Assembly: GCA_026874595.1 (NCBI GenBank)
Contig: JAPPUL010000069.1
Coordinates: 250,001 to 314,000, forward strand
Source of the DNA: Sipunculus nudus
Lineage: Eukaryota > Annelida > Sipuncula > Golfingiida > Sipunculidae
Length of the DNA stretch: 64,000 nt
Reading direction: 5' to 3'
Below are positions 8,868-18,138 of this stretch, one piece after another. The position numbers and the translations under genes are program-made. The first letter of the stretch is position 1; each line of letters starts with the position of its first letter. Under the pieces are notes generated by a model. That model searched no databases. It saw only the letters and a program-made list of their open reading frames with translations, and was not told the DNA's origin.

Positions 8868-9644
8868 TTATCCAAAACGACCCGTTACGTACTCTTCCGT
8901 TTTCTTCTTTTGCGGATTTGTGAATATTTTCTCTGTTGTATCATATTCTATCAATTCTCCCAAATAGAAAAAGGCTGTGTAATCTGATACTCGCGCCGCC
9001 TCTTGCATGTTGTGGGTTACTATTACTATTGTATAGTGCTTCTTTAATTCAAATATTAACTCCTCTATCTTTGTTGTGGCTATCGGATCAAGTGCACTCG
9101 CCGGCTCGTCCATCAAAAGTACATCAGGTTCTACTGCCAACGCCCGCGCTATGCATAACCTTTGCTGCTGACCCCCGGATAACCCAAAGGCTGAGGTGTG
9201 AAGCCTGTCTTTTACCTCCTCCCATAACCCCACCCTCTCCAAAACATCTTCTACCAAAACCTTTAATTTACTCTTGTTTCGCTGCCCAAATATCTTCGGC
9301 CCATATGCTATATTCTCAAATATTGTCTTGGGAAACGGATTCGAACGCTGGAATACCATCCCCACTTGCTTCCTAAGCTGTACCACATCCATATCTTTAA
9401 ATATATCTACACCATCTATATAGACTTTCCCTACAAGACGTGTCCCCTCTATTAACTCGTTCATCCGATTTAAATTCTTTAAAAATGTCGTCTTCCCACA
9501 GCCCGACGGCCCTATTAACGCTGTTACCCTGTTTTTATACATTGTCATGCTTATGTCTTTTAGCGCCTTCTCCACTTCATTATAATAAAAATCCAAACCC
9601 TCTACTCTTATCTTCTCTTTAAGCTCTCCATTTCCATTATTCAT
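8868..9644 (-). CDS. pstB: phosphate ABC transporter ATPase PstB
   Basis: 258 residues, normal for PstB. Walker A is GPSGCGKTT (residues 45-53), followed by [12 protein letters not shown]-loop [22 protein letters not shown] (diagnostic of PstB), signature [15 protein letters not shown], Walker [14 protein letters not shown] and the switch His in [19 protein letters not shown]. It drives high-affinity phosphate import through PstC/PstA at the inner membrane. It sits 36 bases behind pstA in the pstS-C-A-B-phoU order. Confidence 0.97.
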   Translation of the reverse strand: MNNGNGELKEKIRVEGLDFYYNEVEKALKDISMTMYKNRVTALIGPSGCGKTTFLKNLNRMNELIEGTRLVGKVYIDGVDIFKDMDVVQLRKQVGMVFQRSNPFPKTIFENIAYGPKIFGQRNKSKLKVLVEDVLERVGLWEEVKDRLHTSAFGLSGGQQQRLCIARALAVEPDVLLMDEPASALDPIATTKIEELIFELKKHYTIVIVTHNMQEAARVSDYTAFFYLGELIEYDTTEKIFTNPQKKKTEEYVTGRFG

Positions 9645-9680
9645 AAATACCTCATGACTTATTATATAAATAAAACTATT

Positions 9681-11237
9681 CTAAAATTTATACTTGCTAA
9701 ACTTCGTTCTTATCCGACGACGTACCACTATCGCAAGCAAGTTTAATAAAAACGTTAAAACCAATAACACAAATACCGTCGCATACAATACCGGCTTTGC
9801 CGCTTCCACATCAGGTGACTGCGTCGCTAGTATATATATATGATACCCAAGTTCCATAAACTGATTGTTAAGCTCTGTTGGCAGTTCTGCAAGATAATAT
9901 GCCGCTCCGGTAAACAGTATCGGCGCAACCTCTCCTACCCCTCGACTTACTGATAATACTGCTCCTGTTAAAATCCCCGCAAGCGCGTTTGGTATCACTA
10001 ACTTTATTATCGTTTGAAACTTCGTTGCTCCAAGTGCATAACTACCACTCCTTATGTCTTCCGGAATACTCCTTAATGCCTCTTCTGTCGATACTATAAC
10101 TACCGGTAAAGTTAATAACGCCAGTACCAAAGCTGCCCAGATTATCGCAGGCTGACCATATACTAGCTCACCCCCATAGAATATCTTATCTATTCCTACT
10201 CCTACAAACTGTATGAAAAAGCCAAGACCAAATAAGCCAAATACTATTGCAGGTACTCCCGCTAAATTGTGTATCGCAAGACGAACCATCCTCGTAAATA
10301 TATTCTCTTTTGCATACTCATTTAAATATAAAGCCGTTATTACCCCTATCGGGATAACTGCTAAACTCATCAAAATTACTAACGCTACTGTCCCAAATAT
10401 CGCTGAAAATATCCCCCCCTTACTAAGACCACCCCCAGGACTCGTTCCTACAAACTTTAAAAGCGGCGTATACTGAAATTCTATCTTACCAAAACCTTGC
10501 TTTAATCTCTCAAGCTCCTCTTCTCTAACATAGCCCCTCTCTGACTCTCTAAGACCTTTATAAGCTCTTATATATCTAAATAACCTCTTTACATACTCTC
10601 CTTCAGATAATAATATATCACAACCCAATAACTCATATTTAGATAATAATTCTTTTTGCGATTTATCATAAAGTTCATACTTTCCTCCCCTAAATACTCC
10701 ATAATCTGATAAATAGTCAAGCAGTTCATCACGATATATATATTCATCACTCTCCTCTACATAAACATAAACACTCTGCAATACTTTAAGTATTTCTTCA
10801 TTATATCCGATGCCCCCAAGCAGCTTTCCAAGTTCTATATAAGATTTATCATCAAGCGTTTCAGGTAGAACGTATGTATCCTTATAATACAAGCCTCCAA
10901 AATATTCTTCTCTATCTTTCTTATATAGCTTTAGTAGCTTAGCCTTCTCTCCTTCATCGAGTAAGCTTAATATCTCATCTCCAAAATCTTTCTTATATAG
11001 TAGCTTCGGATGTCTTATCTCTTTTTTTATACGCTCAAAATCATAGGCACCTATACTTTCTGGCACTCCCCCGTAGAATATTTGTGTCCCCTTATACGCT
11101 ATGTCGCCAACTATTATAGCTAATACAAGTATCACCACCGCCATCGCAAAAAAACTTAACAACACAAATATACTCGTATGCTTTTTAAGCACTCTTAGCA
11201 TCGTGTCTTTATATCTTCTAAAACTACTATAGAGCAT
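9681..11237 (-). CDS. pstA: phosphate ABC transporter permease PstA with large N-terminal insertion
   Basis: 518 residues, far longer than the usual ~280-300. A first membrane helix (IFVLLSFFAMAVVILVLAIIVG) is followed by about 200 hydrophilic residues rich in Tyr, Lys and Glu, then the standard permease core from FSAIFGTVALVILMSLAVIPIGVITALYLNEYA. The ABC permease EAA-type loop is present as EALRSIPEDIRSGSYALGATKFQTI. The inserted segment is predicted periplasmic. Long PstA forms with an extra domain near this place are known in proteobacteria; whether this insertion is related needs a profile search. It lies 20 bases after pstC. Confidence 0.93.
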   Translation of the reverse strand: MLYSSFRRYKDTMLRVLKKHTSIFVLLSFFAMAVVILVLAIIVGDIAYKGTQIFYGGVPESIGAYDFERIKKEIRHPKLLYKKDFGDEILSLLDEGEKAKLLKLYKKDREEYFGGLYYKDTYVLPETLDDKSYIELGKLLGGIGYNEEILKVLQSVYVYVEESDEYIYRDELLDYLSDYGVFRGGKYELYDKSQKELLSKYELLGCDILLSEGEYVKRLFRYIRAYKGLRESERGYVREEELERLKQGFGKIEFQYTPLLKFVGTSPGGGLSKGGIFSAIFGTVALVILMSLAVIPIGVITALYLNEYAKENIFTRMVRLAIHNLAGVPAIVFGLFGLGFFIQFVGVGIDKIFYGGELVYGQPAIIWAALVLALLTLPVVIVSTEEALRSIPEDIRSGSYALGATKFQTIIKLVIPNALAGILTGAVLSVSRGVGEVAPILFTGAAYYLAELPTELNNQFMELGYHIYILATQSPDVEAAKPVLYATVFVLLVLTFLLNLLAIVVRRRIRTKFSKYKF

Positions 11238-11257
11238 CTTTTCTCTTTTTACCTTAT

Positions 11258-12274
11258 TTACCTACGCCTTTTTCTTTTAACTTGCGCTTCGCCTCTTAAT
11301 CTCTTTTCAAAACCATTTACTATTATTGCACCTATATAGTTTATAATAAACGTCAACGAGAATAGTAAAAAACCTAAAAAGAATAGTACTGTATAATGAG
11401 TGTCGCCAAAAACCACCTCTCCCATCTCTGCCGCAATCGATGCTGATATCGTCCTAAGTGATGCCCCTATGTCCCAAGTCAGTATAGGCGCATTACCGCT
11501 TACCATCAATACTATCATTGTCTCGCCTATCGCACGGCCAAACCCAAGTACTACCGCTGCAAATATTCCCGGCAAGGCAGCAGGCAAAACTATTTTATAA
11601 CTAGTTTGATTATAATTAGCCCCAAGCGCAAGCGACGCCTCCTTATACGACTTCGGTACGCTATTTAGTGCGTCTTCCGATATTGTATATATTATAGGTA
11701 TAACTGCAAAACTAAGAGCTATGCCTGCCGTAAACCCATTTAAACGAAACGTTAATCCAAAAAGATCTTGCATCCACGTTGCCATTACCATCAATGCAAA
11801 AAAACCAAGTACTACCGACGGTATCCCCGCAAGTAGTTCTATCATCGGCTTTATTATTTCATTTACTTTCCTAGCCGCAAATTGTGAAGTGTATATTGCT
11901 GCCAAAACCGCTATAGGCGCTCCAAATAACATTGCTATTAGCGTTACCTTGATACTTGAAATCAGCAACGACAATATACTAAACTTAGGATAATCTGAAT
12001 TAGGCTGCCATATGTATCTGGCATCATCATATCCCTCAAATACTTGCGGTAAGAAAAGCTTTGAAAGACTTGCTTCCTTAAATACTTCAGAATCTGTAAA
12101 AACTGGAAGTGCTTCCTTTGCTATAAATATGAAGATTAAGAATATCGTTATTATCGAAAATGAGGCTACCACAAAAGTGAAAACCTTAAATAATGTATCC
12201 GCTAGATTGCTTCTTTTTGAACCAAAGAGTGTTTTAAGCTTAGATACCAGATTTTTATTACCGCCCTGCCCCAT
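11258..12274 (-). CDS. pstC: phosphate ABC transporter permease PstC
   Basis: 338 residues with about six membrane helices. It partners PstA in the inner-membrane channel. The transporter core is recognised by FGAPIAVLAAIYTSQFA, the helix pair IELLAGIPSVVLGFFAL, and the EAA loop SEDALNSVPKSYKEASLALGA followed by a GFGRAIGETMIVLMVSG segment typical of PstC. About 30 charged residues precede the first helix. It lies 68 bases behind pstS and 20 before pstA, fitting a single operon. Confidence 0.96.
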   Translation of the reverse strand: MGQGGNKNLVSKLKTLFGSKRSNLADTLFKVFTFVVASFSIITIFLIFIFIAKEALPVFTDSEVFKEASLSKLFLPQVFEGYDDARYIWQPNSDYPKFSILSLLISSIKVTLIAMLFGAPIAVLAAIYTSQFAARKVNEIIKPMIELLAGIPSVVLGFFALMVMATWMQDLFGLTFRLNGFTAGIALSFAVIPIIYTISEDALNSVPKSYKEASLALGANYNQTSYKIVLPAALPGIFAAVVLGFGRAIGETMIVLMVSGNAPILTWDIGASLRTISASIAAEMGEVVFGDTHYTVLFFLGFLLFSLTFIINYIGAIIVNGFEKRLRGEAQVKRKRRR

Positions 12275-12342
12275 TGGTAAACTCCAGATTAATAAGTTTT
12301 TGCGAATACAACTAAAAAGCCATACTCACAAAAACTAAAGAC

Positions 12343-13257
12343 TTACTTTACAGGATAATACCCCACGTCCTTAACTATCTTTTGCCCATCAGAGCTTAGT
12401 ATCCAATCTATATACTCCTTAATTGCCGGCTGCTTTTCCATCGCCTGCTTAGTTGTATATATAAATAGATATCTACTCAAAGGATAGTCTCCCGATTTAA
12501 CACTCTCGTCATTTGGATAGTAAGCAGGCTCTCCTGTCTCTCGGCTTAGCTTCGCTAGCTTTATCGCCTTAGAATAAGCTTTTCCCCCATACCCAATGCC
12601 ATTAACATCTTTTGAAACTGCATTTACTATAGCTGAGGTGCCAGGCAGACTTTGTATACTATCTCCAAAATCTTTCCCTTTCAAAACATTCTTCTTAAAA
12701 TATGAGTAGGTCCCTGAACTGTTTTCTCTACCATAAGCTACTATAGGGCGATTAGTCCCTCCAACTTTATTCCAATTTGAAACCTGTCCTCGAAATATTA
12801 AAGATAACTGAGGAAAAGATAAACTATCTATCTTATTGTCCTTATGCAAATAGACTGAAAGTCCATCCATTGCACTTTTAAACTCAACAAGATCATATCC
12901 CTTAGCATTTAGTTTCTTTACTTCCTTTTCCTTAATAGATCGACTTGCATTTGCTATATCTGTAGTCCCATTAAGCAAAGCTGCAATCCCAACCCCACTA
13001 CCACCACCAGTTACCTGAACAGTAACATCTTTGTTCACTTTAGAATATTCAACAGCCCACTTTTGTCCCATAAGGACCATAGTATCAGAGCCCTTAACCG
13101 TAACACTTGCCTTTTGTTTCGAAAGACTTGCAGATTGCTTTTTAGCATCTTTTTTCTTACTCTGAGGGCCACTACCACAAGCCGACAACATTACACTAAG
13201 TGATGTAAAAATAGCTAATACAATCACTTTTGTGTAACCAATTTTTTTTAGGAACAT
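12343..13257 (-). CDS. pstS: phosphate-binding lipoprotein PstS
   Basis: 304 residues. The signal peptide ends in lipobox LSAC with the lipidated Cys at residue 27, so the protein is membrane-tethered. The phosphate-binding fold is shown by VKGSDTMVLMGQKWAVEY, GGGSGVGIAALLNGTTDIANASR (phosphate loops), YGRENSSGTYSYFKKNVL and a PLSRYLFIYT strand near the end. It captures phosphate for PstCAB. GGAGG lies about 9 bases before the ATG. It is the first gene of the pst series, so the regulatory region should lie in 13258-13548. Confidence 0.96.
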   Translation of the reverse strand: MFLKKIGYTKVIVLAIFTSLSVMLSACGSGPQSKKKDAKKQSASLSKQKASVTVKGSDTMVLMGQKWAVEYSKVNKDVTVQVTGGGSGVGIAALLNGTTDIANASRSIKEKEVKKLNAKGYDLVEFKSAMDGLSVYLHKDNKIDSLSFPQLSLIFRGQVSNWNKVGGTNRPIVAYGRENSSGTYSYFKKNVLKGKDFGDSIQSLPGTSAIVNAVSKDVNGIGYGGKAYSKAIKLAKLSRETGEPAYYPNDESVKSGDYPLSRYLFIYTTKQAMEKQPAIKEYIDWILSSDGQKIVKDVGYYPVK

Positions 13258-13548
13258 AAGTTAAATCCTCCAAAAAAATAAGTACTAAGTCTAGATGCCA
13301 TCATTAATAATAAAGTCATCTTAAAAGTAAACCGTAAAAAATATACAAAATATACCTTTCCCTGTTAAAGACATCTATTTAAACCCTATCCAAAAATAAA
13401 AGCTACCCCAAAAAGAATAAAAATGCTAACTTAAAACAAAGTCATAGACTTATAAAGTCATAGACTTATAAAGAAACAAGAATTAATACATTAAACTAAA
13501 ACGTCATAAACTAAAATCAAGTTATATAATAAAGAGGTATAAAAAAAC
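13258..13548. promoter_or_regulatory. divergent intergenic region between pstS and the transaldolase-like gene
   Basis: This 291-base AT-rich spacer should hold promoters for both directions. I found no confident Pho box or -35/-10 pair. It contains a perfect 16-bp direct repeat, GTCATAGACTTATAAA, at 13441-13456 and 13457-13472. TATAAT at 13525-13530 is too close to the transaldolase start to be sure. Confidence 0.4.
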
Positions 13549-14193
13549 ATGCAATTATTTATAGACACAGCAAACCTAAAAGAGATAGAACAGATGAAAG
13601 ATTTTATAGATGGCGTTACAACAAATCCGTCACTAGTCTCAAAAGAAAAGATTTCATTCAAAGAGTCCCTAAAACTAATATCACAGATTATAGATGGGCC
13701 AATAAGTGCGGAAGTAATTAGTACAGAGCTTATGAGTATGCTAAAGGAGGCTTTTGAACTTGCTAAAATAAGTGAAAATATAGTAATAAAGCTGCCAATG
13801 ACTCAAGATGGACTTAAAGCCTCAAAAGCATTGTATAAAGAAGGGATAAAAACGAATGTAACATTGTGCTTTTCGGCAAATCAAGCTCTACTTGCCGCAA
13901 AGGCTTTTGCAACTTATGTAAGTCCATTTATAGGACGCCTTGAGGATATTGGTGAAAACGGAATAAAGTTAATTGAGGATATAGTTAAAATATATGAGCA
14001 CTATGAATTCAAGACAAAAATAATATCAGCAAGTATAAGAAAGCCAAAACACGTATCAGAAGTGGCAAAAGCCAAAAGCCATGTAGCAACAATTCCATAT
14101 AACATATTAAAACAACTTATAAAACACCCTCTAACAGATAAGGGAATTGAAATATTCATAAAGGATTGGCAGGAGAGTGGTTTAAATATCTAG
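13549..14193 (+). CDS. fructose-6-phosphate aldolase / TalC-type transaldolase
   Basis: 214 residues, the length of the small transaldolase/FSA subfamily rather than the ~320 aa TalB. It opens [15 protein letters not shown], followed by [13 protein letters not shown]. The Schiff-base Lys is K81 in [14 protein letters not shown], and [17 protein letters not shown] plus [15 protein letters not shown] complete the barrel signature. It should act in the non-oxidative pentose phosphate pathway or as a fructose 6-phosphate aldolase; the sequence does not let me choose. GAGGT lies 11 bases before the ATG. It is monocistronic or first in line before the AttH-like gene. Confidence 0.92.
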   Translation: MQLFIDTANLKEIEQMKDFIDGVTTNPSLVSKEKISFKESLKLISQIIDGPISAEVISTELMSMLKEAFELAKISENIVIKLPMTQDGLKASKALYKEGIKTNVTLCFSANQALLAAKAFATYVSPFIGRLEDIGENGIKLIEDIVKIYEHYEFKTKIISASIRKPKHVSEVAKAKSHVATIPYNILKQLIKHPLTDKGIEIFIKDWQESGLNI

Positions 14194-14197
14194 AAAA

Positions 14198-14270
14198 ACT
14201 CTATTTTCTTCTAAAGACTATTTTATTTTATCAAAAAACTTATACGAAAAACTTATACTTAAAATAGAGT
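14198..14270. other. 10-bp perfect inverted repeat after the transaldolase-like gene
   Basis: ACTCTATTTT at 14198-14207 is exactly complementary to AAAATAGAGT at 14261-14270. The 53-base loop is long for a factor-independent terminator. The second arm lies 10 bases before the next start codon, so pairing could affect its translation. Confidence 0.4.
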
Positions 14271-14280
14271 ATCTGCTAAA

Positions 14281-15480
14281 ATGGACAAAAAGATTATAAA
14301 TAATATATTGCTAAGTATATTCATTGTAACTTATGCTATACAAGCTGTTTATAGCAAAGAGTTTGACAAAGAAGGGAGAAGGTGGCAGAATAAAGAAGTT
14401 AAAAAAAGAGCAAGTTACAAATTCCCAAAAGATCACTTTGCGCATAAAGGCTATGAGATAGAGTGGTGGTACTATACAGGACATTTTAGAGTTGAGAGTT
14501 TAGAAAAGGACTATGGGTATGAGCTAACATTTTTCAAGATAGAGCTTGGAAAAGCTAGTGCTTTTAAGAGAAAGCTTTATAAAACTTTCAAAGCAAAGCC
14601 AATATACATGTCTCATTTTGCAATATCAGATAAAACAAAAAAGAAGTATTATTATAAAGAAAAGCTAACAAGGCCAATAGGAGGGGTATCGGGAGCAAGC
14701 GAGGATAGATATGAGATATGGAACGGCTTATGGAGCGTAAAATTAAACGAAGTTGGAAAGCATATACTAAAAGCAAAGATGGATGAAGGAGGAAAGAGCT
14801 ACAAGCTAGAATTAATCTTAGAAGCCAAAAAGAAACCTGTAATACATGGAAATGGTTTAAGTTTTAAGGGCGAGGAGGCTGATAACTATTCCTATTACTA
14901 TTCTATTCCCCGACTTAGTACAAAAGGCTATCTATCTATAGACGGGAAAAGACATAAACTAAAAGATGGGATTAGTTGGTTTGATCACGAATGGATGAAT
15001 AATAGGAAATATTTTGTTGCAAGGTGGGATTGGTTTAGCATACAACTTTCTAATGGAACAGATATAATGTTTTATAAAATAAAAGATGCGAATAACGTAG
15101 TACAAGCTGTTTCACAAGGGACATTAAGCGATAAAGAGCAGAAGAAGACACACCTTTCATTAAGCGATACAAAAATAAAGGAATTAAGGTATTGGGAAAG
15201 CAAAAAGACAGGAGCTAGATATCCTGTTGCATGGAATTTAGAGATTAAAAAAGGCGAGATAGAAATAAATTTAGATATAGAAGCTTCTTTTGAGTCCCAA
15301 GAGTTCGTGCCACAAAGTGGGCAAGGAGTAATATATTGGGAGGGAGCGGTAGATGTAAAAGGTTTAATAGACGGAGAGGCTGTAGATGGGCTTGGATACG
15401 TTGAGTTAGTTGGCTATGCAAGAAAAGCAAGAAAAGCAAGAAAAGCAAGAAAAGAAAGTAAATTATTAAAAACACGATGA
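14281..15480 (+). CDS. AttH/CrtC-like predicted secreted hydrolase
   Basis: 399 residues with an N-terminal signal (IINNILLSIFIVTYAIQAVYS). The domain matches the AttH/CrtC-like lipocalin-type family: FPKDHFAHKGYEIEWWYYTGHF, YELTFFKIELG, MSHFAISD, and the paired GISWFDHEWM / WDWFSIQLSNGTDIMFYKI segments. Some members hydrate carotenoids, many are only called predicted secreted hydrolases. With no carotenoid genes here, I would not claim pigment chemistry. The C-terminus ends in four in-frame Ala-Arg-Lys units made by a 9-base repeat (GCAAGAAAA from 15418). The stop overlaps the next ATG (ATGA), so the kinase is translationally coupled. Confidence 0.8.
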   Translation: MDKKIINNILLSIFIVTYAIQAVYSKEFDKEGRRWQNKEVKKRASYKFPKDHFAHKGYEIEWWYYTGHFRVESLEKDYGYELTFFKIELGKASAFKRKLYKTFKAKPIYMSHFAISDKTKKKYYYKEKLTRPIGGVSGASEDRYEIWNGLWSVKLNEVGKHILKAKMDEGGKSYKLELILEAKKKPVIHGNGLSFKGEEADNYSYYYSIPRLSTKGYLSIDGKRHKLKDGISWFDHEWMNNRKYFVARWDWFSIQLSNGTDIMFYKIKDANNVVQAVSQGTLSDKEQKKTHLSLSDTKIKELRYWESKKTGARYPVAWNLEIKKGEIEINLDIEASFESQEFVPQSGQGVIYWEGAVDVKGLIDGEAVDGLGYVELVGYARKARKARKARKESKLLKTR

Positions 15481-17045
15481 AAGACAAGACAATACTAAAT
15501 GCATTATCAAAAGAGCTTTTAGAACACCGTAGTAAGAGTTTAGATGAGATATTAGATGAAATAAGTGTTGAAGCGACCAAATTGCTTGCAGCAGATCGTT
15601 GTACACTATATGTTTATGATTTACTAAAAGACGAATTATGGTCCAAAATAGCGCAAAAGCTTGAAATAGATGAAATACGTCTTAAGATAGGACAAGGAAT
15701 AGCAGGACATGTAGCCAAGACCAAAAAGCTTCTAAACATAAAAGATGCCTACGACACACCATATTTTAATCCAAGTATAGACAAATCAACAGGCTATAAA
15801 ACAAAAACTTTACTAGTAAGCCCCATTCTAAACCATGAAAATGAATTAATAGGGGTAATAGAAATCCTTAACAAAAAAGAGGGAACATTTACAGGTAAAG
15901 ATGAAGAGTTAATTGAGACATTTTCGAATGTATGTGCTATATCCATAGAGCAAGCGCAACTTTACCAATGGCATAAAGTCATAATGCGCTATAACGAAAA
16001 CATAATTAGAAACATATCCTCAGGCCTTGTGGCAACAGATAATGAATTTAAAGTAAACTTAATAAACCGTACAGCAAAACTTCTTTTCAAGACTATAGGA
16101 ATAAATATAAATAATAAAATACTACCTGAGGCTCTAAGCTTCTTCAAAATACCAAATGAGTTTTTCGAAAACCTAAAAGTTCATGGCATTGCAAAGCTTG
16201 ATAAGCTTGAAGTCTCCTTTAAAGGTATCACAATGTATTTTAATATTAAGGGCTCAAGCCTACAGGAGGAAAATAGTGAATCGTATGGATATATATTCTT
16301 ATTTGATGATATAACAGAAAAGACCTTATTAGAAATTGAAAAAAAACAAGAAGAGGCAACAACCTTAGTTGGCAGAATGGCAAGTTCTATAATTCACGAT
16401 ATTAAAAACCCGCTCACTATAATAAAATCATATGTTCAACTTATAGAAAAAACGCTCTTAAATAAAGATAGTGAAATAAAGGATAAGGGTAGACATTATT
16501 ATAATATAGTCTCAAGCGAGATTGACAGACTAGTATCCATGGCAGATGAGGTTTTAGAATTTGTACAAGGAGAGTATAAAATAAACATAGAAGAATGCAA
16601 TATGAAAAAACTTGTAGAAGATATAAAATACCATATAGAAGAGCTTGTGCAAGATAAAGGGATAGATTTTGAAATATCTCTTTTATACAAAGGAAATATA
16701 AATATAGACAAAGATAAAATAAAGAGACTTTTTTATAATATAAGTTATAATGCAACTGACGCTATAATAAAAGATAATGGAAAGATAAGTTTGTCAATAT
16801 CAAAAGAAGATAATTATCTAAAAATAATATTTAAAGATAATGGTATTGGTATGCCTAAAAATATCCAAAAGACTATATTCAGACCCTTCGTAAGTCATAA
16901 CAAAAGCAAAGGTATTGGGCTTGGGATGGCAATTGTTAAAAAGATTATAGATGAACACAAAGGGAATATTACTATAAATAGCGAAGTTAATATAGGCACT
17001 GAAATTGTTATCTTAATCCCTTTTAATTTAAATAACTCTAAATAG
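15477..17045 (+). CDS. GAF-PAS sensor histidine kinase (soluble)
   Basis: 522 residues with no membrane segment. A GAF domain spans about residues 25-165 (SVEATKLLAADRCTLYVYD...GQGIAGHVAKTKK...VSPILNHENELIGVIEILNK). A PAS-like domain follows (about 170-285), then an H-box RMASSIIHDIKNPLTII with phospho-accepting H307. The ATPase motifs are N box YNATDAI, G1 DNGIGMP and G2 GIGLGMAIVKKI. It is a cytoplasmic two-component kinase; no response regulator lies beside it. Translation is coupled to the AttH-like protein by ATGA overlap, hinting that the kinase monitors an envelope-related state, which is inference. Confidence 0.92.
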   Translation: MKDKTILNALSKELLEHRSKSLDEILDEISVEATKLLAADRCTLYVYDLLKDELWSKIAQKLEIDEIRLKIGQGIAGHVAKTKKLLNIKDAYDTPYFNPSIDKSTGYKTKTLLVSPILNHENELIGVIEILNKKEGTFTGKDEELIETFSNVCAISIEQAQLYQWHKVIMRYNENIIRNISSGLVATDNEFKVNLINRTAKLLFKTIGININNKILPEALSFFKIPNEFFENLKVHGIAKLDKLEVSFKGITMYFNIKGSSLQEENSESYGYIFLFDDITEKTLLEIEKKQEEATTLVGRMASSIIHDIKNPLTIIKSYVQLIEKTLLNKDSEIKDKGRHYYNIVSSEIDRLVSMADEVLEFVQGEYKINIEECNMKKLVEDIKYHIEELVQDKGIDFEISLLYKGNINIDKDKIKRLFYNISYNATDAIIKDNGKISLSISKEDNYLKIIFKDNGIGMPKNIQKTIFRPFVSHNKSKGIGLGMAIVKKIIDEHKGNITINSEVNIGTEIVILIPFNLNNSK

Positions 17046-17052
17046 ACTAAGC

Positions 17053-18051
17053 CTATCTTAACTTAATATTACTATCAATTAATTTTAAATCTTCACTATC
17101 AATATACTCTGAAGCCAAATCTAAATTAAGCCATTTAAATACATAATTATCACTTTCTAAAGTAATATCTTCAACCAGAGTTAAATAAAATGTCATCTCA
17201 TAATGTTTATGGGTATTAATATTATATATTCTATCACATGCTTGAGTTAATGAATATAACCTATTCTTTAAACTATCAGATATTTGGGAAAATAGAAATA
17301 CAAGTCCTCTTTGTAAAGCATCCTTTGGGGTTTCTCCCTTAAGTATATGTGTTTCTATAAAACGCCATTTCTCAAAAGCTTTAGATGGGCCTTTTCGTGA
17401 AAGCATTAATAACTCCCCTCTAGCGTTTACAATTATTAGACGTGTTATGTAATGCATTATGATATTACTATGATTACGATAGTTATGTATATTTTGCTCT
17501 AGGCTTATTATCCTTTTTAAAGCATTTACTCCCGTCTTTAAGTCATTATTCTCTAGATAATAATCAAAGCTATTTTTATATGCAAGCTCCCTTTCAAGCC
17601 GTGCTATTCGCCTCCTAAGCTCCTCCTCGCTACAACTACCTCGCCTTTTTATCCTTTCTATTAACTCCTCCCTTGATTCTATATTCACAAATATCGTAAC
17701 AACTACCTCTGGTTTCCATTCTATTACATCTAAGGCTCCCAATATATCAATATCTGTTATTACACTTATTCCTGATTTGATTTCTCGTTCTACTTCATTT
17801 ATCCCCATACCATAATAATTATCACCATGCACATATTTCCACTCTATTAATACTTCCCCTAATATCTTATTTTCAAATTCTTCTCGGGTTATGAAATAAT
17901 ATGGCTTGCCTTCTCCCTCTCCTTCCCTAATTGCTCGAGTTGTATAAGTCGGTAGGAAGGTGACTTTTGTGTCCCCTTTTGTTACTTCCTCTATTAATGT
18001 TGTCTTACCTGACCCCGCAGGCCCTATAAGCAAAAATACCAATCCTCTCAC
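17053..18051 (-). CDS. gmk: guanylate kinase fused to a decayed Nudix-like domain
   Basis: 332 residues, against ~200 for ordinary Gmk. Residues 1-190 are a complete guanylate kinase (GMP to GDP): P-loop GPAGSGKTT, TYTTRAIREGEGEGKPYYF, WKYVHGDNYYGMG, ITDIDILGALDV, and the lid IKRRGSCSEEELRRRI. Residues ~200-332 (RLIIVNARGELLMLSRKG...KGETPKDALQRGLVFLFSQ) follow the Nudix fold, but the catalytic REUxEExGU Glu residues of the Nudix box are absent. This is probably a ligand-sensing or structural remnant. The pyrophosphohydrolase function looks lost. It is convergent with the GAF kinase, 7 bases apart. Confidence 0.85.
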   Translation of the reverse strand: MRGLVFLLIGPAGSGKTTLIEEVTKGDTKVTFLPTYTTRAIREGEGEGKPYYFITREEFENKILGEVLIEWKYVHGDNYYGMGINEVEREIKSGISVITDIDILGALDVIEWKPEVVVTIFVNIESREELIERIKRRGSCSEEELRRRIARLERELAYKNSFDYYLENNDLKTGVNALKRIISLEQNIHNYRNHSNIIMHYITRLIIVNARGELLMLSRKGPSKAFEKWRFIETHILKGETPKDALQRGLVFLFSQISDSLKNRLYSLTQACDRIYNINTHKHYEMTFYLTLVEDITLESDNYVFKWLNLDLASEYIDSEDLKLIDSNIKLR

Positions 18052-18138
18052 TAATTTTTATCTCCATTCTTTATCCTCCCATACAGTTTGCTCTTTCTTA
18101 CTATATTAGCCGCTTTTTCTACTTAGCTCTAATCCCAT

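Noticed and set aside
15245-15580. Hydrophobic minus-strand frame opposite the AttH-like gene end
   Set aside because: It is antisense to two well-supported genes and its Leu/Phe runs come from the 9-base GCAAGAAAA repeat.
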